Positions 46,401 through 53,974 of a DNA stretch of 64,000 nt are shown in pieces; within the stretch, counting starts at the first letter, position 1, and each line of letters starts with the position of its first letter. Source of the stretch: Paenibacillus daejeonensis DSM 15491 (lineage in GTDB: Bacteria > Bacillota > Bacilli > Paenibacillales > Paenibacillaceae); the NCBI RefSeq assembly GCF_000378385.1, contig NZ_KB899664.1, forward strand, positions 124,001 to 188,000. The letters are read 5' to 3'. A program made the translations under genes and the position numbers. The notes beneath the pieces were generated by a model. That model saw nothing but the letters and a program-made list of their open reading frames with translations. It searched no databases and was not told the DNA's origin.

Positions 46401-49400
46401 GGGGCTGGCGAACTCGGTTTCTTTTGTAAACAATGAATTCGCAAAGTTGGGCGTGACCGCCATCCGGATGGAGAACGGGGTGCAGAACAGCCGGATCCAC
46501 GGCAACCGGTTCTATGACCTGTCCGGCAGTGCGCTCAATATCGGATCCCCGGATTCGAACGATCGCAACGTGTTCCACCCGGCCGATCCCCGGCTGATCA
46601 TGAAGAATAATGACGTGCTGAACAACGTCATCCATGACATCGGCGTGGATTACAAGTCCTCTTCGGCGGTCTCGGCCGGGTATCCGGTCGACATGGACAT
46701 CAGCCACAATGAGATGTTCTCGCTGCCGTACAGCGGGACCCATACGGGCTATGGCTGGGCCAAGGATTTTGACCCGGTCACGCGCAACATGAGCATTAGC
46801 AACAACCTGATTTATGATCTGATGGGCATGGGTCTTTACGATGGAGGCGCAATCTACAGTCTTGGCACAACGGGCGGGACAGCGGAGGACAAAAACCGCG
46901 TCACGGGCAACTATATCCGCAACCAAATGGATATCGGGGCGCCGCTCTATACGGATGAAGGCTCGGCGTACTGGCGGTTCGAGCACAACGTCATCGATTT
47001 AATTGACTCCGGCGAGTGGCACTCGTCCAAGCGCTGGGCACAGATCTGGGCGCCGACTATTCATGATGTTGACTTCATTAATAACTATACGACGGAGCCG
47101 CATGCGATTAGCAATGGCTACGACAACCACTTCGAGAACAACCAAGTGTTCCCGGATGGCAATTGGCCGGAGGCGGCGCAGCAGATCATTGCTGCGGCAG
47201 GGGTGCAGCCGGGTTACGACCCAACAGCGGACACGGTCGTGCGCCGCTGGGGCATTGAACCGCTGACCCTGGGCGAAGGCGATACGGGCCGCATCCAGTT
47301 GCATGCGACGGATGGCAAAGACCAGCCGATGTCCCTGGCTACAAGTGAGATCTACTATGTCTCGGATGCGCCAGAGGTGGCGACTGTAGACGCGGAGGGC
47401 AACGTTACCGGGGTGGCTATTGGTCAAGCGCGGCTGACGGTGCATATCGTCAATGGCGGCATGCTGCGCACCCTCCATACGGATGTGTTTGTCGGCGATA
47501 CGCTGACCGAGGTGCGTCTGGAGGGTACGGCAGGACAGACGGTGTTCCTGCGGGAAGGCCAGGAGCACAATTGGCCTGCACGTGGTTATACGGCTTTTGG
47601 TAATGTGACTGAGCTAGAAGACGTGCATTATGCATCGAGTCGTCCGGAGGTGGCGACGGTGAGTGCGGATGGCACGGTCAAGGCCATGGCTGCAGGCGAT
47701 ACTGTCCTGACGCTGACAGGCGAATTCCAGGGTAGAGAGGTGAACACGCGCTACCTGCTGCGGGTCATTGGAGCGGGAACGCTGCATGCGTATGCTTTTG
47801 CACAGGAAACGTCTGGCGAGGCGGGCTGGTATGTCAGTCCGACGACCCTGGGCAATGTCCAGTCAGGTGAGGACAGCGTCACAATCTCAACGCCGAGCGG
47901 GGGGCATGCCGTCTATCAGGGCCGCCAATACATCGGCGAGCTGTTGGATTTTGACATGCAGATCAACGGCACCGGTGGCTGGTATGCGCTGATGCTGGGT
48001 AAACAAAGCCCAACGGCCGGCTATGTCAACGATGACAACTACATCGTTGTCATCTCCGCCAGCGCCATTGAGCTGCACCGGTACAATGATGGCAAACGGA
48101 CCGTCATCTACGGCAATTTGGCAGGGTATGAGAGCCAGGGCGGCGATGCCATTCCCAACACGATGCTCCCGTACCAATCGCGTCACCGGGTACAACTGGG
48201 AACTACCATGCATGAGGATGGCGTGCGGATTGTCCTAATCGTGGATGGCGAGACCGTCATCGACTATGTGGATACGGATGAGCAGGCGCTGGACGCCCCA
48301 GGCTACTTCGGCCTGATCTCGCGGACGGGCAGCATCTCGCTGTGGACTCCTGAGGCCGAGTCGCGTCTGGCAGGGCTGGCGTTCGAATCGCTGGGTGCGA
48401 TGAAGGCCGGAGAGGAACGGGAGTTGACCGTGCACGGGCTCTATGACTACGGTGGACCAGCCGAGCTGGAGCTGTCAGAACTGTCGCTGACAAGTAGCGA
48501 TGAGCGTGTAGCTGTAGTGGATGACAACGGCACAGTGAGGGCCCTACAGGCAGGGGCGGCAGAGCTTCGTGCAACCTATGGAGAGTATGGAGAGCTGGAG
48601 GCCAGCTACGCCTTGACCGTTATCGCTGCAGGCGGCGGGGATGGCGGCGGACCTGGTGGAAATGATGGCGGGAACTCCGGTGGTGGTGGAACTGGCGGAA
48701 GTGACGGTGGAAACTCTGGTGGCGGCAATGGTGGGGGCGGAATTCCGCCTCTGCCGGGCGGTCCGTCCGAGCCTCCAGTAGAGGAAGAGCCGGAGCTGCC
48801 GGAGCCGCCAGTTGTGCGAGTCCAGCTTGATCTTGCGCAGGATGCGGACGTCCGCACAGCCACGGAGGCTGATGGTCGGACGGTCAAGCGCATTGCAATT
48901 CGTGATGAAGCGTTGACCCGTGCCTTTGCCGAGGCGGGCACGCTGGGTTCAGTCATACTGGATGCAGACGGCGCCGAGCCGATTGTCCGGGTGGTTCTCT
49001 CAGGCAAGGCACTACAGGATGTCATTCAGGGAGAGGCCACTGGCTACCTGGAGGTGCAGACGACTGCCGCCCGTTATCGGCTGCCGCTATCGCTGCCGTT
49101 GCTCTATGAGGTATCAGACGATACCGAGGTTGTGCTCACGATTGCTCAGACCGATGCTACTTATACCGAGGAATGGAAAGCCTACCTGAGTGCTTCCGGC
49201 ATGCGACCACTGGTTGAAGTGCCCGTCGTCTTCCATCTGGAAATTGACGGGGTGCCGTACCGCGATTTTGGTGGTGTATATGTGGAGCGTTCCATCCGTC
49301 TGAGTGATGGGGTGGGCGCCTACCAGGCCAGCGCGGTCTGGATGGATGCGGAGGGGCACGCGCATTTTGTCCCGCATCAGGCAGGAGAGGGTGAGCTCTG

Positions 49401-50070
49401 GATCAAGTCGCCACATAACAGTGTGTATGGCGCAGTTGGCTATGAGAAATCATTTGGCGACCTGACGGGTCACTGGGCCCAAACCGAGGTCGAACGTCTG
49501 GCAGGCAAGCTGATCGTGCAGGGAACCTCGGCGGATCATTTCTCACCGGGAACTGCCGTCACACGGGCCGAATTCGCTGCGCTGCTGGTGCGGGCGTTAG
49601 GCTTGGGTGGTATGTCAGACGGCCCGCAGTTGTCTAGCCATGGTGCTACGGCAGGAGCAGGCGGTTCGGGCGGTTCGGAGGCGATGGCTCCTCATTTCGG
49701 GGATGTCGAAGCCTCCGCCTGGTACGCTGATGCGGTTGCGAAGGCAGCCGCCACCGGACTGGTAACCGGCTATGAAGACGGCACCTTCCGTCCGGCGCAG
49801 ACGATCACCCGTGAGCAGATGGCGGTGATGCTGGTGCGGGCGCTGGCATACGCCGGTGCAACCGGGACGCCTGACCTTGCGGCGTTGGATCGCTTCGATG
49901 ATCGCAGCGACATCTCCGCCTGGGCCCGCGACGCCGCTGCAACAGCGCTTGGTCAGGGCCTCATGCAGGGGATGACCGAGACGGAATTCGGTGCCCAGTC
50001 GCCAGCCACCCGCGCCCAGAGCGCGGTGATGCTGCACCGGCTGCTGCAGCAGGTGGATTTTATCGACTGA
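43402..50070 (+). CDS. giant SLH surface protein with right-handed beta-helix (GH141-like)
   Basis: 2,222-residue secreted, wall-anchored protein. Signal peptide ends HARAEE. Order: concanavalin-like domain about 30-225, BIG2 Ig-like to 313, a second concanavalin-like plus BIG2 pair about 318-600 that clearly duplicates the first, another BIG2 to 680, right-handed beta-helix about 690-1263 (starts ELYVSPDGDDDGAGTLADPFQ), two BIG2 about 1284-1456, a further concanavalin-like domain about 1462-1646, BIG2 to 1740, Gly/Asn-rich linker, pre-SLH domain, three SLH repeats 2018-2222. The beta-helix resembles GH141-type enzymes or polysaccharide lyase-like folds. It probably acts on plant or algal glycans at the cell surface; activity not proven. 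Confidence 0.87.
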   Translation: MNHHLRKKSLSALLGLTLLVSLLVPAAAGHARAEELASDVLFSQNFEEQSIGETPAGWTLPTRPPAVDPVPDPYVLQATVAELTGGGQGLKLEKNAKSTASYTIRRPVQTDAAQVVFSYRFMAEQTNAAVYLPSLQYGASQIKFALVNGQFSYTKQQQSNWTALQPYEAGRWYEVRIMLDTEQGVYDVYLDGGGLLASEPGGAGSALSEFYLGIYKDSIGTAYFDDFLVTGYRVAMSAAFEQESYDLQQGEHRQLRLIYEPADAVVQGAAWSTSDASVVQVSQTGVVTAVAAGTATITAQLGGGLPPVTTTVQVTDVVRTSGDILAETYNSATAGSPPTGWSLPSKPAPVAPVPSPFVLETVVAPVPGEADNQALRFIKNGKTAASYSITRPVSSTSTKTLVTYRVKAEQTDAVIYLPSFNNGAQVKFALNGGQFSYMKEGASAWTNIQPYASGEWYEVRIMLDSEAGEFDLYIDSQLQLSREPGGQGGPLVSFYLGMYKDSAGTVYFDDFNIYSYKSATGVAFTQAWYELAKDRQLQLPLVFEPVDATVQSAVWSSSNPEVATVSNSGVVTGLQPGTTTITAEPLEAVSAATTVVHVFEVPMTGITVDELAGPVPAGSTVYLQATAQPEDTTDERLYWGSEHPEVATVDSYGELTAVGPGTATIYATNADGTIRGETEVTVTLRGVQQELYVSPDGDDDGAGTLADPFQTIARAQAEVRTLNDSMTGDLIVHLRGGNYVLEEALVWGPEDSGTNGYFVTYRNYAGEEAIISGGQQIGGWQLHDAEQGIYKAEVGELETRQLFVDGIRAVRARSEGGLTMPTKTATGYTSEDTAMASWAEPDELEFIYHEQWTNSRAGVASIALVDGKAQFTMKEPAWNAVTNKGLTSASVPVYYENAYELLDEAGEWYYSRAAGELYYKPRAWEDLETAEVIAPVLEELAVIRGMSADEPVRNVVFDRLAFRYTTWMRPSTDAGHADAQNNHLRYPGSPDQLPDAAIRVGLANSVSFVNNEFAKLGVTAIRMENGVQNSRIHGNRFYDLSGSALNIGSPDSNDRNVFHPADPRLIMKNNDVLNNVIHDIGVDYKSSSAVSAGYPVDMDISHNEMFSLPYSGTHTGYGWAKDFDPVTRNMSISNNLIYDLMGMGLYDGGAIYSLGTTGGTAEDKNRVTGNYIRNQMDIGAPLYTDEGSAYWRFEHNVIDLIDSGEWHSSKRWAQIWAPTIHDVDFINNYTTEPHAISNGYDNHFENNQVFPDGNWPEAAQQIIAAAGVQPGYDPTADTVVRRWGIEPLTLGEGDTGRIQLHATDGKDQPMSLATSEIYYVSDAPEVATVDAEGNVTGVAIGQARLTVHIVNGGMLRTLHTDVFVGDTLTEVRLEGTAGQTVFLREGQEHNWPARGYTAFGNVTELEDVHYASSRPEVATVSADGTVKAMAAGDTVLTLTGEFQGREVNTRYLLRVIGAGTLHAYAFAQETSGEAGWYVSPTTLGNVQSGEDSVTISTPSGGHAVYQGRQYIGELLDFDMQINGTGGWYALMLGKQSPTAGYVNDDNYIVVISASAIELHRYNDGKRTVIYGNLAGYESQGGDAIPNTMLPYQSRHRVQLGTTMHEDGVRIVLIVDGETVIDYVDTDEQALDAPGYFGLISRTGSISLWTPEAESRLAGLAFESLGAMKAGEERELTVHGLYDYGGPAELELSELSLTSSDERVAVVDDNGTVRALQAGAAELRATYGEYGELEASYALTVIAAGGGDGGGPGGNDGGNSGGGGTGGSDGGNSGGGNGGGGIPPLPGGPSEPPVEEEPELPEPPVVRVQLDLAQDADVRTATEADGRTVKRIAIRDEALTRAFAEAGTLGSVILDADGAEPIVRVVLSGKALQDVIQGEATGYLEVQTTAARYRLPLSLPLLYEVSDDTEVVLTIAQTDATYTEEWKAYLSASGMRPLVEVPVVFHLEIDGVPYRDFGGVYVERSIRLSDGVGAYQASAVWMDAEGHAHFVPHQAGEGELWIKSPHNSVYGAVGYEKSFGDLTGHWAQTEVERLAGKLIVQGTSADHFSPGTAVTRAEFAALLVRALGLGGMSDGPQLSSHGATAGAGGSGGSEAMAPHFGDVEASAWYADAVAKAAATGLVTGYEDGTFRPAQTITREQMAVMLVRALAYAGATGTPDLAALDRFDDRSDISAWARDAAATALGQGLMQGMTETEFGAQSPATRAQSAVMLHRLLQQVDFID

Positions 50071-50157
50071 GGATGGGTGGAACAGCTAGTGATGGAGAGC
50101 CCGCTATGAGGAGTTAGATGGGGGTAGCGGTGGATTTCTTAGCTAGAGCTAATGGCA

Positions 50158-50198
50158 AAGAGGAGGCTTCGATCCCTTACGGATTGGAGCCTCCTCTT
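50158..50198. terminator. hairpin between convergent genes
   Basis: AAGAGGAGGCT and AGCCTCCTCTT, perfect 11-base arms with a 19-base loop. No T run on either side, so termination is uncertain, but position between convergent genes fits. Confidence 0.5.
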
Positions 50199-50248
50199 GG
50201 TCTGTTGGCATCATTTCGCTGGTGTTGCGGAGTGAGTAGAGAATGTCA

Positions 50249-51016
50249 CTAGTTGTGCACCTCGATTTTAAACAACCCCTCTGGTCCCAGCCGATAACGC
50301 TCAATCTCTGCGGAATTCGCCCAGGTTCCAACCTCTATAATGTCCTCTGGCGTAATCCGTGCGTAGTCGGCCTGTAAGCTATCACTAAGCCAGAGCCATT
50401 CCAACCGATCGCCATGCTGCCGATAGACGGTAGCGTCACCAGCCGTCCCAGAGCTGGCAACGACTTCCGCTTGTCCATCCCCATCAACATCCTGATGCAT
50501 CACGTGCCCTGTATCCACCATTAGCAGAAGGATGGGCTCAGCTTCACTGACATCCACGTAGTGCGTTATGGACGCTGCAGCGCCTACAGCACCTGTGATT
50601 CGAACTGTGGAAGTTGAGAATAGGTCATGCATTTCAACTAGGAGTTGGTCATCTTGGTCGTAGCCGTATCCGGCCACTGCTCCAATGTCGTATACCGTAT
50701 CATCCTTCGTCAATGCCGCCCAGAGCCACTCCTCATCCTCCGCTTTGGCGTAAATATGAACCGTCAGCGGTGCGTTCTCTGGCGAGCTCAGCGACGTTGT
50801 CTTCACAACACGGTCTGCGCGCTGCGGCCAGTCTTCAATTGTCTTCAGAGGGGCGGGCTCAGCAGCTTTTTGCCAGTTTAGCGTAAGTGGTGAAGCAGAT
50901 TCAGTCGTTACAGTAGATGGCTGTTGTGGAGGTGGCTCGGGGAGGGATTGGGCTGTGCTCTGGCATCCCGCAACAATTACCGTGACCAGGATAAGTACAA
51001 TACCGTGTCGTTTCAA
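50249..51016 (-). CDS. hypothetical lipoprotein with calcium-loop-like motif
   Basis: 255 residues. Signal peptide with lipobox IVAGC (Cys near 18), Pro/Thr-rich tether to about 45, then a beta-rich domain. DVDGDGQAEVV near residue 174 looks like a single calcium-binding loop of the EF-hand/dockerin or FG-GAP type. TTG start with AGGAGCGA upstream. Convergent with the giant SLH gene. No family named with confidence; likely an outer-face structural or binding protein. Confidence 0.8.
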   Translation of the reverse strand: MKRHGIVLILVTVIVAGCQSTAQSLPEPPPQQPSTVTTESASPLTLNWQKAAEPAPLKTIEDWPQRADRVVKTTSLSSPENAPLTVHIYAKAEDEEWLWAALTKDDTVYDIGAVAGYGYDQDDQLLVEMHDLFSTSTVRITGAVGAAASITHYVDVSEAEPILLLMVDTGHVMHQDVDGDGQAEVVASSGTAGDATVYRQHGDRLEWLWLSDSLQADYARITPEDIIEVGTWANSAEIERYRLGPEGLFKIEVHN

Positions 51017-51135
51017 AAGGATCTCGCTCCTGTCTTCTTTGGTATCTATATAGACGTAGGCGGGTGGGCGATGGTTGAGTGGTAGCCGAGTGTGTGGCGA
51101 TGGTGTGAAAAGGCTAAATTAATTAAAAAGGCCAA

Positions 51136-51250
51136 ACAGCAAAGCCGCAAAGCCGCAAAGCCGCAAAGCCCCCAAGCCCCCAAGCAACCAAACGGCCAAG
51201 CCGCAGAGTCGCAAAATCACATAGCCGGCAAGCAACCAAGCCGCGAAATG
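51136..51250 (+). repeat. low-complexity tandem repeat
   Basis: Imperfect repeats of about 8 bases (GCCGCAAA, drifting to GCCCCCAA and GCCAAGCC). It makes spurious Leu/Cys-rich frames on the minus strand. Probably slippage-generated. Confidence 0.7.
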
Positions 51251-51267
51251 GTAATTTCGAATAGCAG

Positions 51268-51450
51268 TAAGGACAAAAATACACTTATTTCTGCAGTTGG
51301 GGCTGATTCTTATGGTGCTAAGGTCAAAAGTGCAGTTATTCCGCCTGAAACACCCATATATATCCATAAATGAGCTGATTAGTTGTACTTTTGACGTTAA
51401 GGAGGTGTGTGGCGGGTTTTCACAGAGTTTTAAGTGTATTTTTGTCGTTA
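51268..51450. repeat. symmetric four-unit inverted repeat
   Basis: Two direct 20-base units at 51268 and 51319 (51 bases apart) and two inverted units at 51380 and 51431 (again 51 apart). Unit 1 is TAAGGACAAAAATACACTTA and unit 4, reversed, differs at one base; units 2 and 3 match at 16 of 20. The array can fold as a long hairpin. No gene lies in it. Confidence 0.75.
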
Positions 51451-51504
51451 GCGAGTCAAACGATCCTAATTTACAGCTATCCAATTTACCATGCATTGAG
51501 TAGC

Positions 51505-51587
51505 TGCCTGCCGCATCACAACTCCTTCGCTTCAAGCGCCTCACACGAAGCGCTGGTTCCCGGGGTCCGAAGATCGAACCTAAGAGA
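51505..51587 (+). pseudogene. orphan fragment of IS1380-like transposase
   Basis: Contains CTGCCGCATCACA and GCGCCTCACACGAAGCGCTG, aligned in order with 15537-15630 inside the transposase remnant. A stretch of about 15-18 bases present there is absent here. No other part of the element is recognisable nearby. Confidence 0.6.
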
Positions 51588-51617
51588 TAACTGTCACTCG
51601 ATAATCGCAAATCATAC

Positions 51618-51664
51618 AAAAAACCTTCCTCTTATTCGATTATTAGTCAAATAAAAGAAAGGTA
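51618..51664 (-). terminator. terminator of the LRR gene
   Basis: On the minus strand ATACCTTTCTTTTATT pairs with AATAAGAGGAAGGT and is followed by a T run. Confidence 0.65.
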
Positions 51665-51677
51665 TTTAGGAGTAAGG

Positions 51678-53585
51678 TTATATTAACTGCTTATACTGTA
51701 ACAATCGATATAAAATATCAGCCAACAAAGCTCTTGTTACTGGTCTATTTGCACCATCTTCTAGATCCTCTTCCTTCAAAATCTCTAATTCTGACAATGA
51801 TTGAGTATAGATATAGCTCCAATGTTGATTTTCTCCTGTATGTTTAGCGGGTTCTATCTGAAACGCAAGTACTAATATTTTGGCAAGCTCGCCTATTGTT
51901 AACTGTCCTGATGGATAAAATAAATTTTTATAACCATCAATAACTCCACCTTGCTGTAAGTTTACTATTGCACTATAGCTCGAATGGTTAGTCGGCACAT
52001 CTTCAAAGCTTGCACCTTCCCTTATTGGATCAAATGTTACTAACCGATGGATTAGCAAGGTAAGATGATGTCTTTGGATCAAGTCATTTGGACCAAATTG
52101 ACCTGTATCATATCCTTTTAAGATCCCTTTTTGTGCTAAGCTGTTAATACTATTTTCAGCCCAATGTCCATCTGTATCCGTAAAATATTTTTCTACTGGT
52201 GCTTCAGGTTCATTTTCTGATTCAATGTCTTCCGTATCTTCTACTTCTTCTATTGCTTCTTCAACAACTGGTGGAACATACGGGGGCACGAATGGTGGAA
52301 TATAAATCGTATTCCACTTTGCAAACAATGTTGTATTTTCAATTACTTTTTCCGAATTGAAATTCCAGGCTGTTGTAAGTGCTTGATCAACATACCATCC
52401 TCCGAAGGCATAACCGGATTTTGTAGGAGGGACTGGTTCTGTTATCGTCGTATCATAGCTTACATCATTTAAATCCACCACCTGACTACCACCATTACTA
52501 TTAAAAGTTACCGTCAATTGATTAGGAATATATTGCGAATATAAGGTTGTATTGGCATCAATTGAACGAGTGAAATCCCAAGCTGCTTGCCATGTTTCAT
52601 CGCTATACCAATTTCCAAAGGTATAATTTTGTTTGGTTTGAGAAGCAACCACAGACTCGTCCAACGACGGTAAGCTACCTTCAAACGTAATCGTATCAAG
52701 ACTGTTCGAAGCAAAAGCGTATGAATTGATCCTTGTAACGCTAGCAGGGATCGTTATACTCGTCAATTCATTGTTATAGAAAACACTATTTTCAATAGAG
52801 GTTAGGCTATTTGGTAGAGTAACATGTAATAATTTATTATAACTAAAAGCATCCCTCCCAATATTAATGACACTATCTGGGATAGTAACACTCAATAGTT
52901 CATTAGACGAAAAAGCATTTTCTTCAATGGTAGTCACACGATCAGGAAGGGTCACACTTATTAAGTTATTACCATGAAAGGCACCATTACCAATACTCGT
53001 TACACCATCAGGAATGATTAAATGTGTTAATTTATTACTCATAAAAACCGAAGGATTTAGTCTCGTCAAACGACTAGGTAAACTCACACTTGTTAACTGA
53101 TTATAGAAAAAAGCACCATCACCAATAAACGTAACATCATCGGACAATGTAACTGTATTTAAATGATTAGAAGAGAATGCATAATCTCCTATGCTCGTCA
53201 CACCATCAGGAATAACAAGATCACCTATATGATTCGAAGCAAAAACACGGTCTGAGATAGATGTGACACTGTCGGGAATGGTGATACTTGTTAACTGATT
53301 ACTATGAAATGCGCTACTACCAATTGTGATTACACCTTCAGGAATCGTTACACTCGTTAACCCTAGAGACCTGAACGCTTCATTCCCTATGCCCGTTACG
53401 GGGTATCCGTCTATTTCTTCAGGAATAATGATATCTTTCGAACTACCCGTATATCCGGTTATTGTCGCCATTGAATTATGCACCGTGTATGCAAATTCCG
53501 TTGGGATATCAGCATAGACCTTATTAAAACTGATTGGTAAAACTAATAAAGTTATTGCCAAAAGTAATCCTAATATCTTTCTCAT
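51678..53585 (-). CDS. BspA-like leucine-rich-repeat SLH surface protein
   Basis: 635-residue secreted protein; signal peptide ends KVYADIP. About eleven LRR_5 (BspA-type) repeats of 23 residues fill about 40-300, with the pattern SVTIPDSVTSIGxxAF. Two InlB B-type repeats follow (about 305-435: YTFGNWYSDETWQAAWDF and YAFGGWYVDQALTTAWNF), then an acidic linker and three SLH motifs (about 465-630). Ribosome site GAAGGAGAA. It is much more AT-rich than neighbouring genes and lies between IS1380 remnants, which points to acquisition by transfer. Likely an adhesin held on the S-layer. Confidence 0.9.
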   Translation of the reverse strand: MRKILGLLLAITLLVLPISFNKVYADIPTEFAYTVHNSMATITGYTGSSKDIIIPEEIDGYPVTGIGNEAFRSLGLTSVTIPEGVITIGSSAFHSNQLTSITIPDSVTSISDRVFASNHIGDLVIPDGVTSIGDYAFSSNHLNTVTLSDDVTFIGDGAFFYNQLTSVSLPSRLTRLNPSVFMSNKLTHLIIPDGVTSIGNGAFHGNNLISVTLPDRVTTIEENAFSSNELLSVTIPDSVINIGRDAFSYNKLLHVTLPNSLTSIENSVFYNNELTSITIPASVTRINSYAFASNSLDTITFEGSLPSLDESVVASQTKQNYTFGNWYSDETWQAAWDFTRSIDANTTLYSQYIPNQLTVTFNSNGGSQVVDLNDVSYDTTITEPVPPTKSGYAFGGWYVDQALTTAWNFNSEKVIENTTLFAKWNTIYIPPFVPPYVPPVVEEAIEEVEDTEDIESENEPEAPVEKYFTDTDGHWAENSINSLAQKGILKGYDTGQFGPNDLIQRHHLTLLIHRLVTFDPIREGASFEDVPTNHSSYSAIVNLQQGGVIDGYKNLFYPSGQLTIGELAKILVLAFQIEPAKHTGENQHWSYIYTQSLSELEILKEEDLEDGANRPVTRALLADILYRLLQYKQLI

Positions 53586-53660
53586 AATCGTTCTCCTTCT
53601 GTTTCATTTACTTGAACTATAGCACTTTCTACATGCTCGGAGTTTAAAGAAATCTTTACT

Positions 53661-53691
53661 TTAACCTAAATAACGAAAATGCCGTCTCATG
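53661..53691 (+). repeat. copy 2 of the 31-base IS1380-associated end sequence
   Basis: 27 of 31 positions match 15148-15178. No transposase follows here, so this is a solo end upstream of the LRR gene. Confidence 0.5.
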
Positions 53692-53768
53692 TTTGCAAGT
53701 ACACAGTTCAATAACAACAACCGTCCAAGCCATCCAAATTTACTGCTTGACGGAAGTTTGTGGGAATG

Positions 53769-53881
53769 TTAGACTCACTTTAATCCTAGTTAATACATCG
53801 GATTAATAAAATAAACGACTGTACCGGTCCACCGGAGGTCTCCTAGATAGCAGCCGCGCGCTGCTGTTCGGGAGGCCTTTT
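53769..53881 (+). promoter_or_regulatory. ssu operon promoter and leader with conserved motif and terminator hairpin
   Basis: Candidate promoter TTAGAC (53769-53774) and TAATAC (53791-53796). An inverted repeat TTAATCC/GGATTAA (53780-53806) overlaps it. The leader contains ACCGGTCCACCGGAGGT (53823-53839), shared with 27128-27144, running into a terminator hairpin: GGTCTCC pairs with GGGAGGCC and inner AGCAGC with GCTGCT (53837-53877), then TTTT. The gene starts at 53975, so this hairpin could attenuate the operon. Confidence 0.5.
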
Positions 53882-53974
53882 GTCTTAGTATTCAATGGGA
53901 AATGACCATTGCGCTCGTCAGAAGGGGCGATGGGTTGCCCAGGGGGAGTCCCGGTATGGGAGAGGGGTAGAGAG

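Noticed and set aside
51268-51450. CRISPR-like array
   Set aside because: Only four units, half of them inverted, and no cas genes; CRISPR repeats are direct.
51119-51619. 166-residue minus-strand frame
   Set aside because: It runs through the low-complexity tandem repeat, the four-unit inverted repeat and an IS fragment; composition is an artefact.
53769-53881. S-box (SAM-I) riboswitch before ssuA
   Set aside because: The conserved S-box core (GAGGTGGAGGGA, GGCAACC) is absent; only a simple hairpin and the 17-base motif are present.
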